Assembly (NCBI GenBank): GCA_913776795.1
Contig: CAJYRH010000163.1
Span: forward strand, 1 to 18,104
Reading direction: 5' to 3'
DNA: 18,104 bases
Origin: an uncultured Pseudorhodoferax sp.
Lineage (GTDB): Bacteria > Pseudomonadota > Gammaproteobacteria > Burkholderiales > Burkholderiaceae
Shown piece after piece: positions 10,089 through 16,704 of the stretch (positions are counted from its first letter, which is position 1; each line of letters begins with the position of its first letter). The position numbers were made by a program, and so were the translations under genes. A model generated the notes under the pieces. That model was given only the letters and a program-made list of their open reading frames with translations, ran no database searches and was not told where the DNA came from.

Positions 10089-11261
10089 CTAGGAGGCTGC
10101 CTTGCGGAACGGCGTGCGCTGCGCCAGTTCGTCCATGTAGTGCTCCACGCCCTGGCCCTCGCGCTCCAGGAAACGTTCCACCGCTTCGGCGAAGGCCGGG
10201 TGCGCGAGCCAGTGCGCGCTGCTGGTGCGCACTGGCATCAGCGCGCGGGCCATCTTGTGCTCGCCCTGTGCGCCGCCTTCGAAGCGCCGGTAGCCGTGCC
10301 GGATGCACCATTGCACGGGCTGGTAGTAGCAGGCCTCGAAATGCAGGCAGTCCACACGCGCCAGGGCACCCCAATAGCGGCCGTACGCCACGCCTTGTCC
10401 CGGTTCCAGCGCCACCAGGCTGCAGGCGATCGGCTGTCCGTCCAGCTCTGCGACGAACAGAAGCCATTGTTCGGGCATATCGCGCGCCATGGCTGCGAAG
10501 AAGCTGCGCGCCAGGTAGGGCGCGTTCCCGTGCTCCAGATAAGTGCGCTCGTAACAGCGGTAGAAGAAGTCCCAGTCTGCGGCAGCGATGTCCCGCCCCT
10601 GCGCGCTGCGAAAGCGCACGCCGGCCTCAGCCACCTTGCGCCGTTCCTGGCGGATCTTCTTGCGCTTGTCCTGCGCCAAGCTGGCGAGGAACTCCTCGAA
10701 GTCCGTGAACGGCAGGCCGTCGGCCATGCGAACGTTATGCCAATGAAACTGGACTTGGTGGCGCAGCATCAGGCCGGCATCGGCGCAAGCAGCCATGTCG
10801 GCTTCGTTGCCGAACAGCAGGTGCAGTGAAGACAACTGCTGCTCCTCGCACCAGGAGATTGCCGCGCGCAGCAGCGTCGCCCGGCCGGCCGCGTCGCGCG
10901 CCAGCAGCCGCGTGCCTGGCACCGGGGTGAACGGCGGGGCGATGACGGCCTTGGGATAGTAGGGCAGCCCATGGCGTTGGTAGGCATCCGCCCATGCCCA
11001 GTCGAACACATACTCCCCGTAAGAATGCGTCTTGAGGTACAGCGCGCAGGCAGCCTGCAGGCGACCCCTATGCCACAGGGTCAGGATGCGGGCTGTCCAG
11101 CCGGTGTCGGTGACAGCGCTACCGCTGGCCTGCATGGCATGCAAATAGGCGTGACGCATGAACGGACTGGCGTCCGCCTGTGCCGCCAGCAGGTCGTCCC
11201 ACGCGGTGGCGTCAATCGCGGAGATGTCGGCCAGGATGCTGAGGGTGGTGTCGTCTGCCAT
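10089..11261 (-). CDS. GNAT-like acyltransferase of the COG3146 (DUF482) family
   Basis: The 390-residue product resembles the COG3146 family, a GNAT-fold group related to FemAB-like peptidyl transferases and poorly characterised. Visible family wording includes DKRKKIRQERRKV (198-210), AYGRYWGA (292-299), LHFEACYYQPVQWCI (306-320) and FEGGAQGEHKMARAL (327-341). The substrate is unknown; aminoacyl or acyl transfer to an amine is only the general expectation. There is no signal peptide or membrane segment, so it should be cytosolic. The start at 11261 (MADDTTLSIL) is preferred; the 47-residue upstream extension is Arg-rich and runs into the glnB leader. The stop lies 7 bases from the convergent PLP-enzyme stop. 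It is divergent from glnB and looks monocistronic. Confidence 0.85.
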   Translation of the reverse strand: MADDTTLSILADISAIDATAWDDLLAAQADASPFMRHAYLHAMQASGSAVTDTGWTARILTLWHRGRLQAACALYLKTHSYGEYVFDWAWADAYQRHGLPYYPKAVIAPPFTPVPGTRLLARDAAGRATLLRAAISWCEEQQLSSLHLLFGNEADMAACADAGLMLRHQVQFHWHNVRMADGLPFTDFEEFLASLAQDKRKKIRQERRKVAEAGVRFRSAQGRDIAAADWDFFYRCYERTYLEHGNAPYLARSFFAAMARDMPEQWLLFVAELDGQPIACSLVALEPGQGVAYGRYWGALARVDCLHFEACYYQPVQWCIRHGYRRFEGGAQGEHKMARALMPVRTSSAHWLAHPAFAEAVERFLEREGQGVEHYMDELAQRTPFRKAAS

Positions 11262-11277
11262 GCTGTGGTTGGAATGA

Positions 11278-11760
<483 letters not shown>

Positions 11761-11770
11761 GGCCGAGGCC

Positions 11771-12355
11771 CTAGATCTGGTCCAGCTGCGGTGCGGGTGC
11801 CAGACCCGCGTCATTGACCAGGCTCTTGAGCAATTCCTCTGCATCGCGACCAATGCGGATCAGGTCCATCTGCCAATCGTCGACGAAACCTGCGCGCACA
11901 ATCGTTCTCAGAAAACTTTCCAGTCCGTCGTAAAGGCCGCCGACATTGAGCAGGCCAATGGGCTTGTTGTGGTAGCCGAGTTGGCGCCAGGTCCAGGCCT
12001 CGAAGAACTCTTCGAAGGTGCCGATGCCGCCCGGAAGTGCCACAAAAGCGTCGGCCTGCTCGGCCATCATGCGCTTTCGGTCGTGCATGGTGTCGACCAC
12101 ATGCAGTTCAGTGCATCCGCGGTGTGCCCATTCCTTTTCCACCAATGCTTTGGGAATCACGCCGATGACCCGGCCTCCGGCGGCGAGGGTGGCGTCAGCG
12201 ACCATGCCCATCAGCCCGTTGTGGCCGCCGCCATACACCAGCTGGCCCCGATGTTCCCCGATCCAGCGGCCGACCTGCTGTGCCGCGGCGCCATGGGCTG
12301 GATGGGCCCCGGCACGGGAGCCGCAGTAGACACAGAGCGAAAAGGCCGGCTTCAT
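11771..12355 (-). CDS. LOG-family protein (TIGR00730-type nucleotide 5'-monophosphate phosphoribohydrolase)
   Basis: The 194-residue product has the hallmarks of the LOG family: CVYCGS (8-13), YGGGHNGLMG (41-50), the MHDRKRMM segment (90-97) with the catalytic Arg region, and PGGIGTFEE (108-116). Characterised LOG proteins release the base from cytokinin riboside monophosphates or from AMP-like nucleotides. The old label 'lysine decarboxylase' for this family is misleading. It is cytosolic and dimeric in homologues. The start ATG at 12355 overlaps the stop of the upstream RDD gene by four bases (ATGA, 12352-12355), and no Shine-Dalgarno is seen, so translation is probably coupled. It is the last gene of the sigma-factor operon. 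The physiological substrate here is not known. Confidence 0.9.
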   Translation of the reverse strand: MKPAFSLCVYCGSRAGAHPAHGAAAQQVGRWIGEHRGQLVYGGGHNGLMGMVADATLAAGGRVIGVIPKALVEKEWAHRGCTELHVVDTMHDRKRMMAEQADAFVALPGGIGTFEEFFEAWTWRQLGYHNKPIGLLNVGGLYDGLESFLRTIVRAGFVDDWQMDLIRIGRDAEELLKSLVNDAGLAPAPQLDQI

Positions 12356-12867
12356 CGTGCGGGGGGGAGAGAGGTCACGAGTCGGGTTCCGGCGAGGGCG
12401 TCGTGCCAGAACTGGGCCTGGGGATGGAAGCGGCTGGCGACGGCCCAGACGGCGACCCACCCCAGGAGCAGCACGAAGGACTCGGCGGCCGGCAACTTGA
12501 ACGGTGCGATCAGCACGAGCGGCGGCAGAAACCAGAGCCAACTCAGCAGGTAGCGCAAAAAGGCCTTGGGCTGGCTGACGGGGCGACCCGCACGGTCCAC
12601 AACGCGGATGTGCCACGTCTTCATCGCCAGCGTCTGGCCTTTGGACCAGAACCAGGTGAAATAGATGCCAAACACGACGAACAGGAATGCCTGCAAGGCC
12701 ATACGGTTGTCCATGGCATTGCGCGTCTGGCTCAGCGTGCCGAACAGGTAACCGGCGATAAAAACCACGCCGAACATCAGCATGCCCTCGTAGAGCCAGC
12801 ACGCCATGCGGCGCCACAGACCGGGCGTCGGCATGAGGGCGGCCTGGTGCGATGCGCCGGGCGTCAT
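12352..12867 (-). CDS. RDD-family membrane protein
   Basis: The 171-residue protein has hydrophobic segments at about 23-43, 58-75, 104-122 and 130-146. An RDD-like layout is visible: RRMACWLYEGMLMFG at the start, KTWHIRVVDRAGRPV between the middle helices, and FWHDALAGTRLV near the end. RDD proteins are small inner-membrane proteins, some proposed to be transporters, most of unknown function. The first helix has Tyr-Glu where many family members have an Asp pair. Its ATG overlaps the stop of the DUF3106-like gene (ATGA, 12864-12867), and its own stop overlaps the LOG start. A run of seven C near its 3' end (12361-12367, minus strand) could be slippage-prone. Family call is good; function unknown. 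Confidence 0.85.
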   Translation of the reverse strand: MTPGASHQAALMPTPGLWRRMACWLYEGMLMFGVVFIAGYLFGTLSQTRNAMDNRMALQAFLFVVFGIYFTWFWSKGQTLAMKTWHIRVVDRAGRPVSQPKAFLRYLLSWLWFLPPLVLIAPFKLPAAESFVLLLGWVAVWAVASRFHPQAQFWHDALAGTRLVTSLPPAR

Positions 12868-13535
12868 TCGTGGTTCGCCGCGTCTGGCTCGGTGGCGTGG
12901 GCGTCGACCTGGGGGAGCAGAGTCTGCGGATTGATCAGATGCGGGGCGGTGGCAATGCGTGGCATAGTCCGCTGATTTTCGGGGGCGACCGGCATCGTGG
13001 CGAGGCGTTGGCGCGAAATCGGTCGAAGCGCGGTTGCCACACCCGGCAAGGTCCGATACGGCGCCTGTTCAGCGAGCTTGCGACGTTCCTCCTCGCTGAG
13101 GGCCTGGTAGGCTTCCCACTTGGCCTGCTTGTCGTCACTGGCAATGCGCTCGGTCTCCGCAAAATTCAAGCGCGCGCGACTGCGTTCGGCAGCGCTCAGC
13201 TTGACCCACTCGCCCATGCGTTCGTGCAGCGTCTGCTGTTCATGTGCAGGCAGCCTGTCGAAGTTGCGTGACAACGCGATCCACTTGCGCCGCTGTGCTT
13301 CGCTGAGATTATTCCAAGTTGACCCCAGGGGTTTGAGAGCCTGCCGTTGCGCATGGCTCAGGCTGCTCCAACGCGGACTGGGCGTTTCTGCCTTGTCAGT
13401 GGCAGCTGCGCTTGCCGTCCTGGCTCCTGGTTGTACCTGGGCCATGGCCGCTGCACAGCACAAACAGGCGCCGGCGGCAGCGTGGAGCCAGCGGGTGTGC
13501 CGGGATTCAAACAAAGCGACGCGCCCCAGTCTCAC
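12864..13535 (-). CDS. secreted DUF3106-like repeat protein
   Basis: The 223-residue product begins with basic residues and a hydrophobic stretch (about 16-32, WLHAAAGACLCCAAAMAQ) that reads as a signal peptide cleaved after Ala-Met-Ala, so it is probably periplasmic. The middle is built of helical repeats of 18 residues beginning with an aromatic residue: W56, W74, F92, W110, then W140 after a longer spacer. The core reads LS/LP-x-x-Q/E-R/Q (LSHAQRQ, LSEAQRR, LPAHEQQ, LSAAERS, LSEEERR). This fits the DUF3106 family, whose function is not established. The tail (160-223) is Pro-rich and low-complexity. The start is the GTG at 13535, which overlaps the upstream stop (GTGA, 13532-13535). The longer frame to 13736 is Arg-rich and lies inside the upstream gene. 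The motif recalls the LTxxQ helices of CpxP/Spy, which is inference only. Confidence 0.8.
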   Translation of the reverse strand: MRLGRVALFESRHTRWLHAAAGACLCCAAAMAQVQPGARTASAAATDKAETPSPRWSSLSHAQRQALKPLGSTWNNLSEAQRRKWIALSRNFDRLPAHEQQTLHERMGEWVKLSAAERSRARLNFAETERIASDDKQAKWEAYQALSEEERRKLAEQAPYRTLPGVATALRPISRQRLATMPVAPENQRTMPRIATAPHLINPQTLLPQVDAHATEPDAANHE

Positions 13536-13978
13536 TTTTGTGGCGCGCTGCCACCCGTCTTCAGAAATTGCAGGAAGCCGGGATCCGTGTAGGCGTCGGT
13601 CGGTAGTGCGTCGGTCAGCAGTGCGGCATCGACCTCTGCCACTTCGCTGGCACGGTTGTCGTTTTGCACCATATAGATGGCAAGCAACCCGCCGACGAGC
13701 GCAAACAGCGGCAAAGTGGCTCCAACGCGGGCCCACCAGCCCGGCTCGTCCCGGCCACCAAGCTGCAAGGATGCCGCACGTCCCGACCTGACAATGCCCG
13801 CTGTACTGACCGCGGGTGACAACGCCACCAGCTTGCGCCGGGCGACGGCCTGTTGCCGGGCAACGCGCAAACGCTCAGCAACGTCATGGTCAAGATTGGT
13901 ACATGTCTCCGACAGGCGGTTTGCCACCGCCGCGCCGAGGCGGTCCGTTGACATGGCAATGGAAGAAGCTTGCGTCAT
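13532..13978 (-). CDS. single-pass membrane protein, DUF3619-like, possible anti-sigma factor
   Basis: The 148-residue protein has a basic N-terminal part (1-84, with LSETCTNLDHDVAERLRVARQQAVARRK at 22-49). One clear transmembrane segment follows at about 85-105 (VGATLPLFALVGGLLAIYMV), then an acidic C-terminal tail (106-148). Charge distribution predicts an N-in/C-out protein. It matches the DUF3619 family found next to sigma factors in Burkholderiales, from memory. The start at 13978 overlaps the sigma factor stop (ATGA, 13975-13978) and has a good AAAGGA ribosome site about 8 bases upstream. Position and topology are those of an anti-sigma factor such as RseA, but no zinc-binding HxxxCxxC motif or recognisable sigma-binding domain is seen. 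The role is therefore inferred. Confidence 0.8.
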   Translation of the reverse strand: MTQASSIAMSTDRLGAAVANRLSETCTNLDHDVAERLRVARQQAVARRKLVALSPAVSTAGIVRSGRAASLQLGGRDEPGWWARVGATLPLFALVGGLLAIYMVQNDNRASEVAEVDAALLTDALPTDAYTDPGFLQFLKTGGSAPQK

Positions 13979-14541
13979 AGGTGGATTCCTTTGGCCGTCA
14001 GGGCGCGGTTCAGACTGGCAACAGCACGGGAACAGTGCGTTTTCACGCTCCCTTCGGAGCAACCCATGGCTGCCGCCGTCTCCGCGACGTCCATCTCCTC
14101 CCAGTAACGCAGCAAAAATGCCTCGCGTTGACGTCCCGGCAGCCGCTGGATCTCGGTTTCGATCTCCCGCAGGATCTGTGCCCGGCGCGTCGTGTCCTCC
14201 GCGCTCTCGTGGCCGTCGCTGCCATTTTGTGGCGCCAAGGCCTCCAGCAGATCAAAATCGCCGTCTTCGCCGGCGGATTCGAAGTCACTGAGGTTGGAGA
14301 ACAGCGCGTTGCGCGTCTTCTGGCGTCGAAACCAATCCAGCGTGCAGTTCGACAAAATGCGTTGGAACAGCAGCGGGAGCTCGCCCGGCGGCTTGTCGCC
14401 GTAATGCTCTGCAAGCTTCATCATGCTGTCTTGCACGATGTCAAGCGCGGCTTCCTCGTTGCGCACGTGGTAGAGGCAGCGCTTGAAGGCGCGTTTCTCC
14501 ACACTCTTGAGGAAATCTGACAGTTCTTTGTCGGTGGCCAA
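13975..14541 (-). CDS. ECF-type (sigma70 family) RNA polymerase sigma factor
   Basis: The 188-residue product has the two conserved ECF regions: sigma2 at about 15-78 (EKRAFKRCLYHVRNEEAALDIVQDSMMKLAE, LDWFRRQKTRN) and sigma4 at about 120-182 (IQRLPGRQREAFLLRYWEEMDVAETAAAMGCSEGSVKTHCSRA), with a helix-turn-helix near 150-172. An acidic linker joins them. The chosen start is TTG at 14541 (MATDKELSDFLKSV), which matches the family's usual N-terminus. No ATG is available. A second TTG at 14592 would add 17 residues of non-family sequence and lies upstream of the transcription start implied by the minus-strand extended -10 element. It is the first gene of a five-gene overlapping operon and diverges from ilvB. 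Its target promoters are unknown; it may read its own promoter. Confidence 0.9.
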   Translation of the reverse strand: MATDKELSDFLKSVEKRAFKRCLYHVRNEEAALDIVQDSMMKLAEHYGDKPPGELPLLFQRILSNCTLDWFRRQKTRNALFSNLSDFESAGEDGDFDLLEALAPQNGSDGHESAEDTTRRAQILREIETEIQRLPGRQREAFLLRYWEEMDVAETAAAMGCSEGSVKTHCSRAVASLNRALTAKGIHL

Positions 14542-14594
14542 GACGACTGTTGTGGAGATGCGCGCTCGCTGTCGGATCGCGACGAAAGCCAAGG

Positions 14595-14603
14595 ATTATC
14601 GCA
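14595..14603 (-). promoter_or_regulatory. extended -10 promoter element of the sigma-factor operon
   Basis: On the minus strand TGCGATAAT fits the extended -10 form TGnTATAAT with one change in the hexamer. It predicts transcription starting near 14588, about 46 bases before the TTG start at 14541. The hexamer 17 bases upstream, TGTGCA (14618-14623), is a poor -35 match, as is common for extended -10 promoters. Confidence 0.5.
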
Positions 14604-14640
14604 TCGACGCCCGCCTGTGCACAGATCTGCCCCGAACAGG

Positions 14641-14649
14641 TGCGATAAT
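14641..14649 (+). promoter_or_regulatory. extended -10 promoter element of the ilvBHC operon
   Basis: TGCGATAAT, the exact mirror of the element serving the sigma operon, predicts a transcript starting near 14655-14657. This would give ilvB a leader of about 140 bases. No good -35 hexamer is seen at the normal distance. Confidence 0.5.
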
Positions 14650-14706
14650 CTGAGCGCTCTTCAAAAAGCAAACGGGTCACGATCCGGCGCTGCAAGCATC
14701 TCGCCC

Positions 14707-14796
14707 ATGGTCTTGGCCTTAAGTCCCGATGCCTCTCCACAAGAGGGCGCGAAGGGGCACCCAAGGTATTTCGTCAGAGAAATTCACAAAGGTTGA
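14707..14796 (+). CDS. possible 29-residue leader ORF upstream of ilvB
   Basis: An ATG at 14707 opens a frame of 29 codons (starting MVLALSPDAS, ending REIHKG). Its TGA stop lies two bases before the ilvB ATG, an arrangement suited to translational coupling. A short hairpin (CCTCT 14732-14736, AGAGG 14742-14746) lies inside it. Against it: there is no Shine-Dalgarno sequence, and the peptide has no run of Ile, Val or Leu codons as in known ilv attenuation leaders. It may be a chance frame. Confidence 0.2.
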   Translation: MVLALSPDASPQEGAKGHPRYFVREIHKG

Positions 14797-14798
14797 TC

Positions 14799-16586
14799 AT
14801 GGAAATCTCCAAGGCCGAACTCAAGTCGGCAGCCGCCGCATCCTCCCCTCTCTCGCAAGCAGGCCCCCAGGAACTCATGGGTGCCGAGATCCTCGTCAAG
14901 GCCTTGCAGGCAGAAAACGTCAAGCACATCTGGGGCTACCCCGGCGGTGCGGTGCTGTACATCTACGACGCGCTGTACAAGCAGGACACCATGCAGCATG
15001 TGCTGGTGCGCCACGAGCAGGCCGCGGTGCATGCTGCCGACGGCTATGCGCGCGCCACTGGCGATGTTGGCGTGGCGCTGGTGACCTCCGGCCCCGGCGT
15101 GACCAATGCCATTACCGGCATCGCCACAGCGTACATGGACAGCATCCCGATGGTGATCATCACCGGACAGGTCCCGACGCCGGCGATCGGTCTCGACGCC
15201 TTCCAGGAATGCGACACCGTCGGCATCACGCGCCCCATCGTCAAGCACAACTTCCTGGTCAAGGACGTGCGCGATCTCGCGATGACGGTCAAGAAGGCCT
15301 TCCACATCGCCCGCACCGGCCGTCCCGGTCCTGTCGTGGTCGATATCCCCAAGGACGTCTCGTTCAAAAAGGCGCTGTATACCGGCTACCCTGACACCGT
15401 GGAGATGCGCTCGTACAACCCCGTGCGCAAGGGCCATGGCGGCCAGATTCGCAAGGCGCTGCAGTTGCTGCTGACGGCCAAGCGTCCCTACATCTACACC
15501 GGTGGCGGCGTGTTGCTTTCCAATGCGACCAACGAGTTGCGCACGCTGGTCGACATGCTGGGCTACCCGGTCACGAACACGCTGATGGGCCTGGGCGCCT
15601 ACCCGGCGTCGGACCGCAAGTTCCTTGGCATGCTGGGCATGCACGGCACGCTGGAAGCCAACAACGCGATGCAGAACTGCGACGTGCTGCTGGCGGTTGG
15701 CGCGCGCTTCGACGACCGCGTGATCGGCAACCCCAAGCACTTCGCGCAGAACGAACGCAAGATCATCCACATCGACATCGATCCTTCGAGCATCTCGAAG
15801 CGCGTGCGCGTGGACATTCCCATCGTGGGCGACGTCAAGGACGTGCTGACCGAACTGATCGCGATGATCCGCGAGTCCGAGATCAAGCCCGACAGCGGCG
15901 CGCTGGCCAGTTGGTGGGAGCAGATCGAGGTCTGGCGCAAGCGCGACTGCCTCAAGTACAACCGGGGCCCCGGCGACGTCATCAAGCCGCAGTACGTCAT
16001 CGAGACGCTGTGGAACATGACCAAGGATGTCGAGGCCTACATCACCTCCGACGTCGGCCAGCACCAGATGTGGGCTGCGCAGTACTACCGCTTCGACGAG
16101 CCGCGCCGCTGGATCAACTCCGGTGGCCTCGGCACCATGGGCGTGGGCATTCCCTATGCCATGGGCATCAAGCTCGCCAAGCCCGAGGCCGAGGTGTTCT
16201 GCGTGACGGGCGAAGGTTCGGTGCAGATGTGCATCCAGGAACTCTCGACCTGCCTGCAGTACAACACGCCGATCAAGATCCTGTCGCTCAACAACCGCTA
16301 CCTGGGCATGGTGCGCCAGTGGCAGGAGATCGAATACTCCAGCCGCTACAGCAGCAGCTACATGGACGCGCTGCCCAACTTCGTGAAGCTGGCCGAGGCC
16401 TATGGCCATGTCGGCATGCTGATCGAGCGGCCGCAGGACGTGGAGCCGGCACTGCGCGAGGCGCGCAAGCTCAAGGACCGCACGGTGTTCATGGACTTCC
16501 GTACCGACCCGACGGAGAACGTGTTCCCCATGGTCCAGGCCGGCAAGGGCATCACCGAGATGCTGCTGGGCTCCGAAGACCTGTAA
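14799..16586 (+). CDS. ilvB: acetolactate synthase large (catalytic) subunit
   Basis: This ThDP enzyme joins two pyruvates, or pyruvate and 2-oxobutyrate, in the first common step of valine, leucine and isoleucine synthesis. The 595-residue product has the ThDP-activating Glu73 (VRHEQAAVHAADGYARATG), the central FAD-associated domain and a C-terminal ThDP domain. The usual GDGSxQMNIQELST motif reads GEGSVQMCIQELST here (Glu472), followed by Asn498-Asn499. The start at 14799 (MEISKAELK) has AAAGG 6 bases upstream and matches Burkholderiales homologues. A second ATG at 14877 (MGAEILVKAL), with AGGA just before it, is where E. coli IlvI-like proteins effectively begin, so a shorter form is possible. 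It is followed by ilvH and ilvC. The gene could equally be named ilvI. Confidence 0.96.
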   Translation: MEISKAELKSAAAASSPLSQAGPQELMGAEILVKALQAENVKHIWGYPGGAVLYIYDALYKQDTMQHVLVRHEQAAVHAADGYARATGDVGVALVTSGPGVTNAITGIATAYMDSIPMVIITGQVPTPAIGLDAFQECDTVGITRPIVKHNFLVKDVRDLAMTVKKAFHIARTGRPGPVVVDIPKDVSFKKALYTGYPDTVEMRSYNPVRKGHGGQIRKALQLLLTAKRPYIYTGGGVLLSNATNELRTLVDMLGYPVTNTLMGLGAYPASDRKFLGMLGMHGTLEANNAMQNCDVLLAVGARFDDRVIGNPKHFAQNERKIIHIDIDPSSISKRVRVDIPIVGDVKDVLTELIAMIRESEIKPDSGALASWWEQIEVWRKRDCLKYNRGPGDVIKPQYVIETLWNMTKDVEAYITSDVGQHQMWAAQYYRFDEPRRWINSGGLGTMGVGIPYAMGIKLAKPEAEVFCVTGEGSVQMCIQELSTCLQYNTPIKILSLNNRYLGMVRQWQEIEYSSRYSSSYMDALPNFVKLAEAYGHVGMLIERPQDVEPALREARKLKDRTVFMDFRTDPTENVFPMVQAGKGITEMLLGSEDL

Positions 16587-16652
16587 CGGTCACCACGTCC
16601 GGCGCGCCGCGCGTGCCGGATACCTTCAACGACGAATCTATTGCCCGCCGAG

Positions 16653-16674
16653 CCCGCGCATTACCGTGCGCGGG
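16653..16674 (+). repeat. perfect 8-base stem-loop between ilvB and ilvH
   Basis: CCCGCGCA (16653-16660) and TGCGCGGG (16667-16674) pair perfectly around the loop TTACCG. The stem ends about 15 bases before the ilvH ribosome site (GAGG near 16690). No T-run follows, so it is unlikely to be a terminator. It may protect the ilvB 3' end, be an RNase processing point, or set the ilvB:ilvH ratio. Confidence 0.5.
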
Positions 16675-16704
16675 GGAGGGCGGCGAAAAGAGGAATCTGC
16701 CACC

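Larger units (their letters stand above)
14594..14650. repeat. inverted repeat spanning the divergent sigma/ilvB promoters
   Basis: GATTATCGCA (14594-14603) and TGCGATAATC (14641-14650) are perfect 10-base inverted arms 37 bases apart. Between them lie a second pair, CCTGT (14614-14618) and ACAGG (14636-14640), and the perfect palindrome CTGTGCACAG (14615-14624). Each outer arm contains an extended -10-like element reading outward, so the symmetry places mirror-image promoters back to back. The palindrome could be an operator shared by both. Confidence 0.6.

Noticed and set aside
14615..14639. LexA-like site (CTGT...ACAG) between the divergent promoters
   Set aside because: LexA boxes need eight bases between the half-sites; here the spacings are 2 or 17.
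14707..14796. Classical ilv attenuation leader peptide
   Set aside because: The short frame lacks clustered Ile, Val or Leu codons, and no terminator with a T-run follows; kept only as a low-confidence leader ORF.
14784..16409. 541-codon open frame on the minus strand
   Set aside because: Exact shadow of ilvB, whose motifs and ribosome site are clear; the product is Val/His/Asp-rich with no family.
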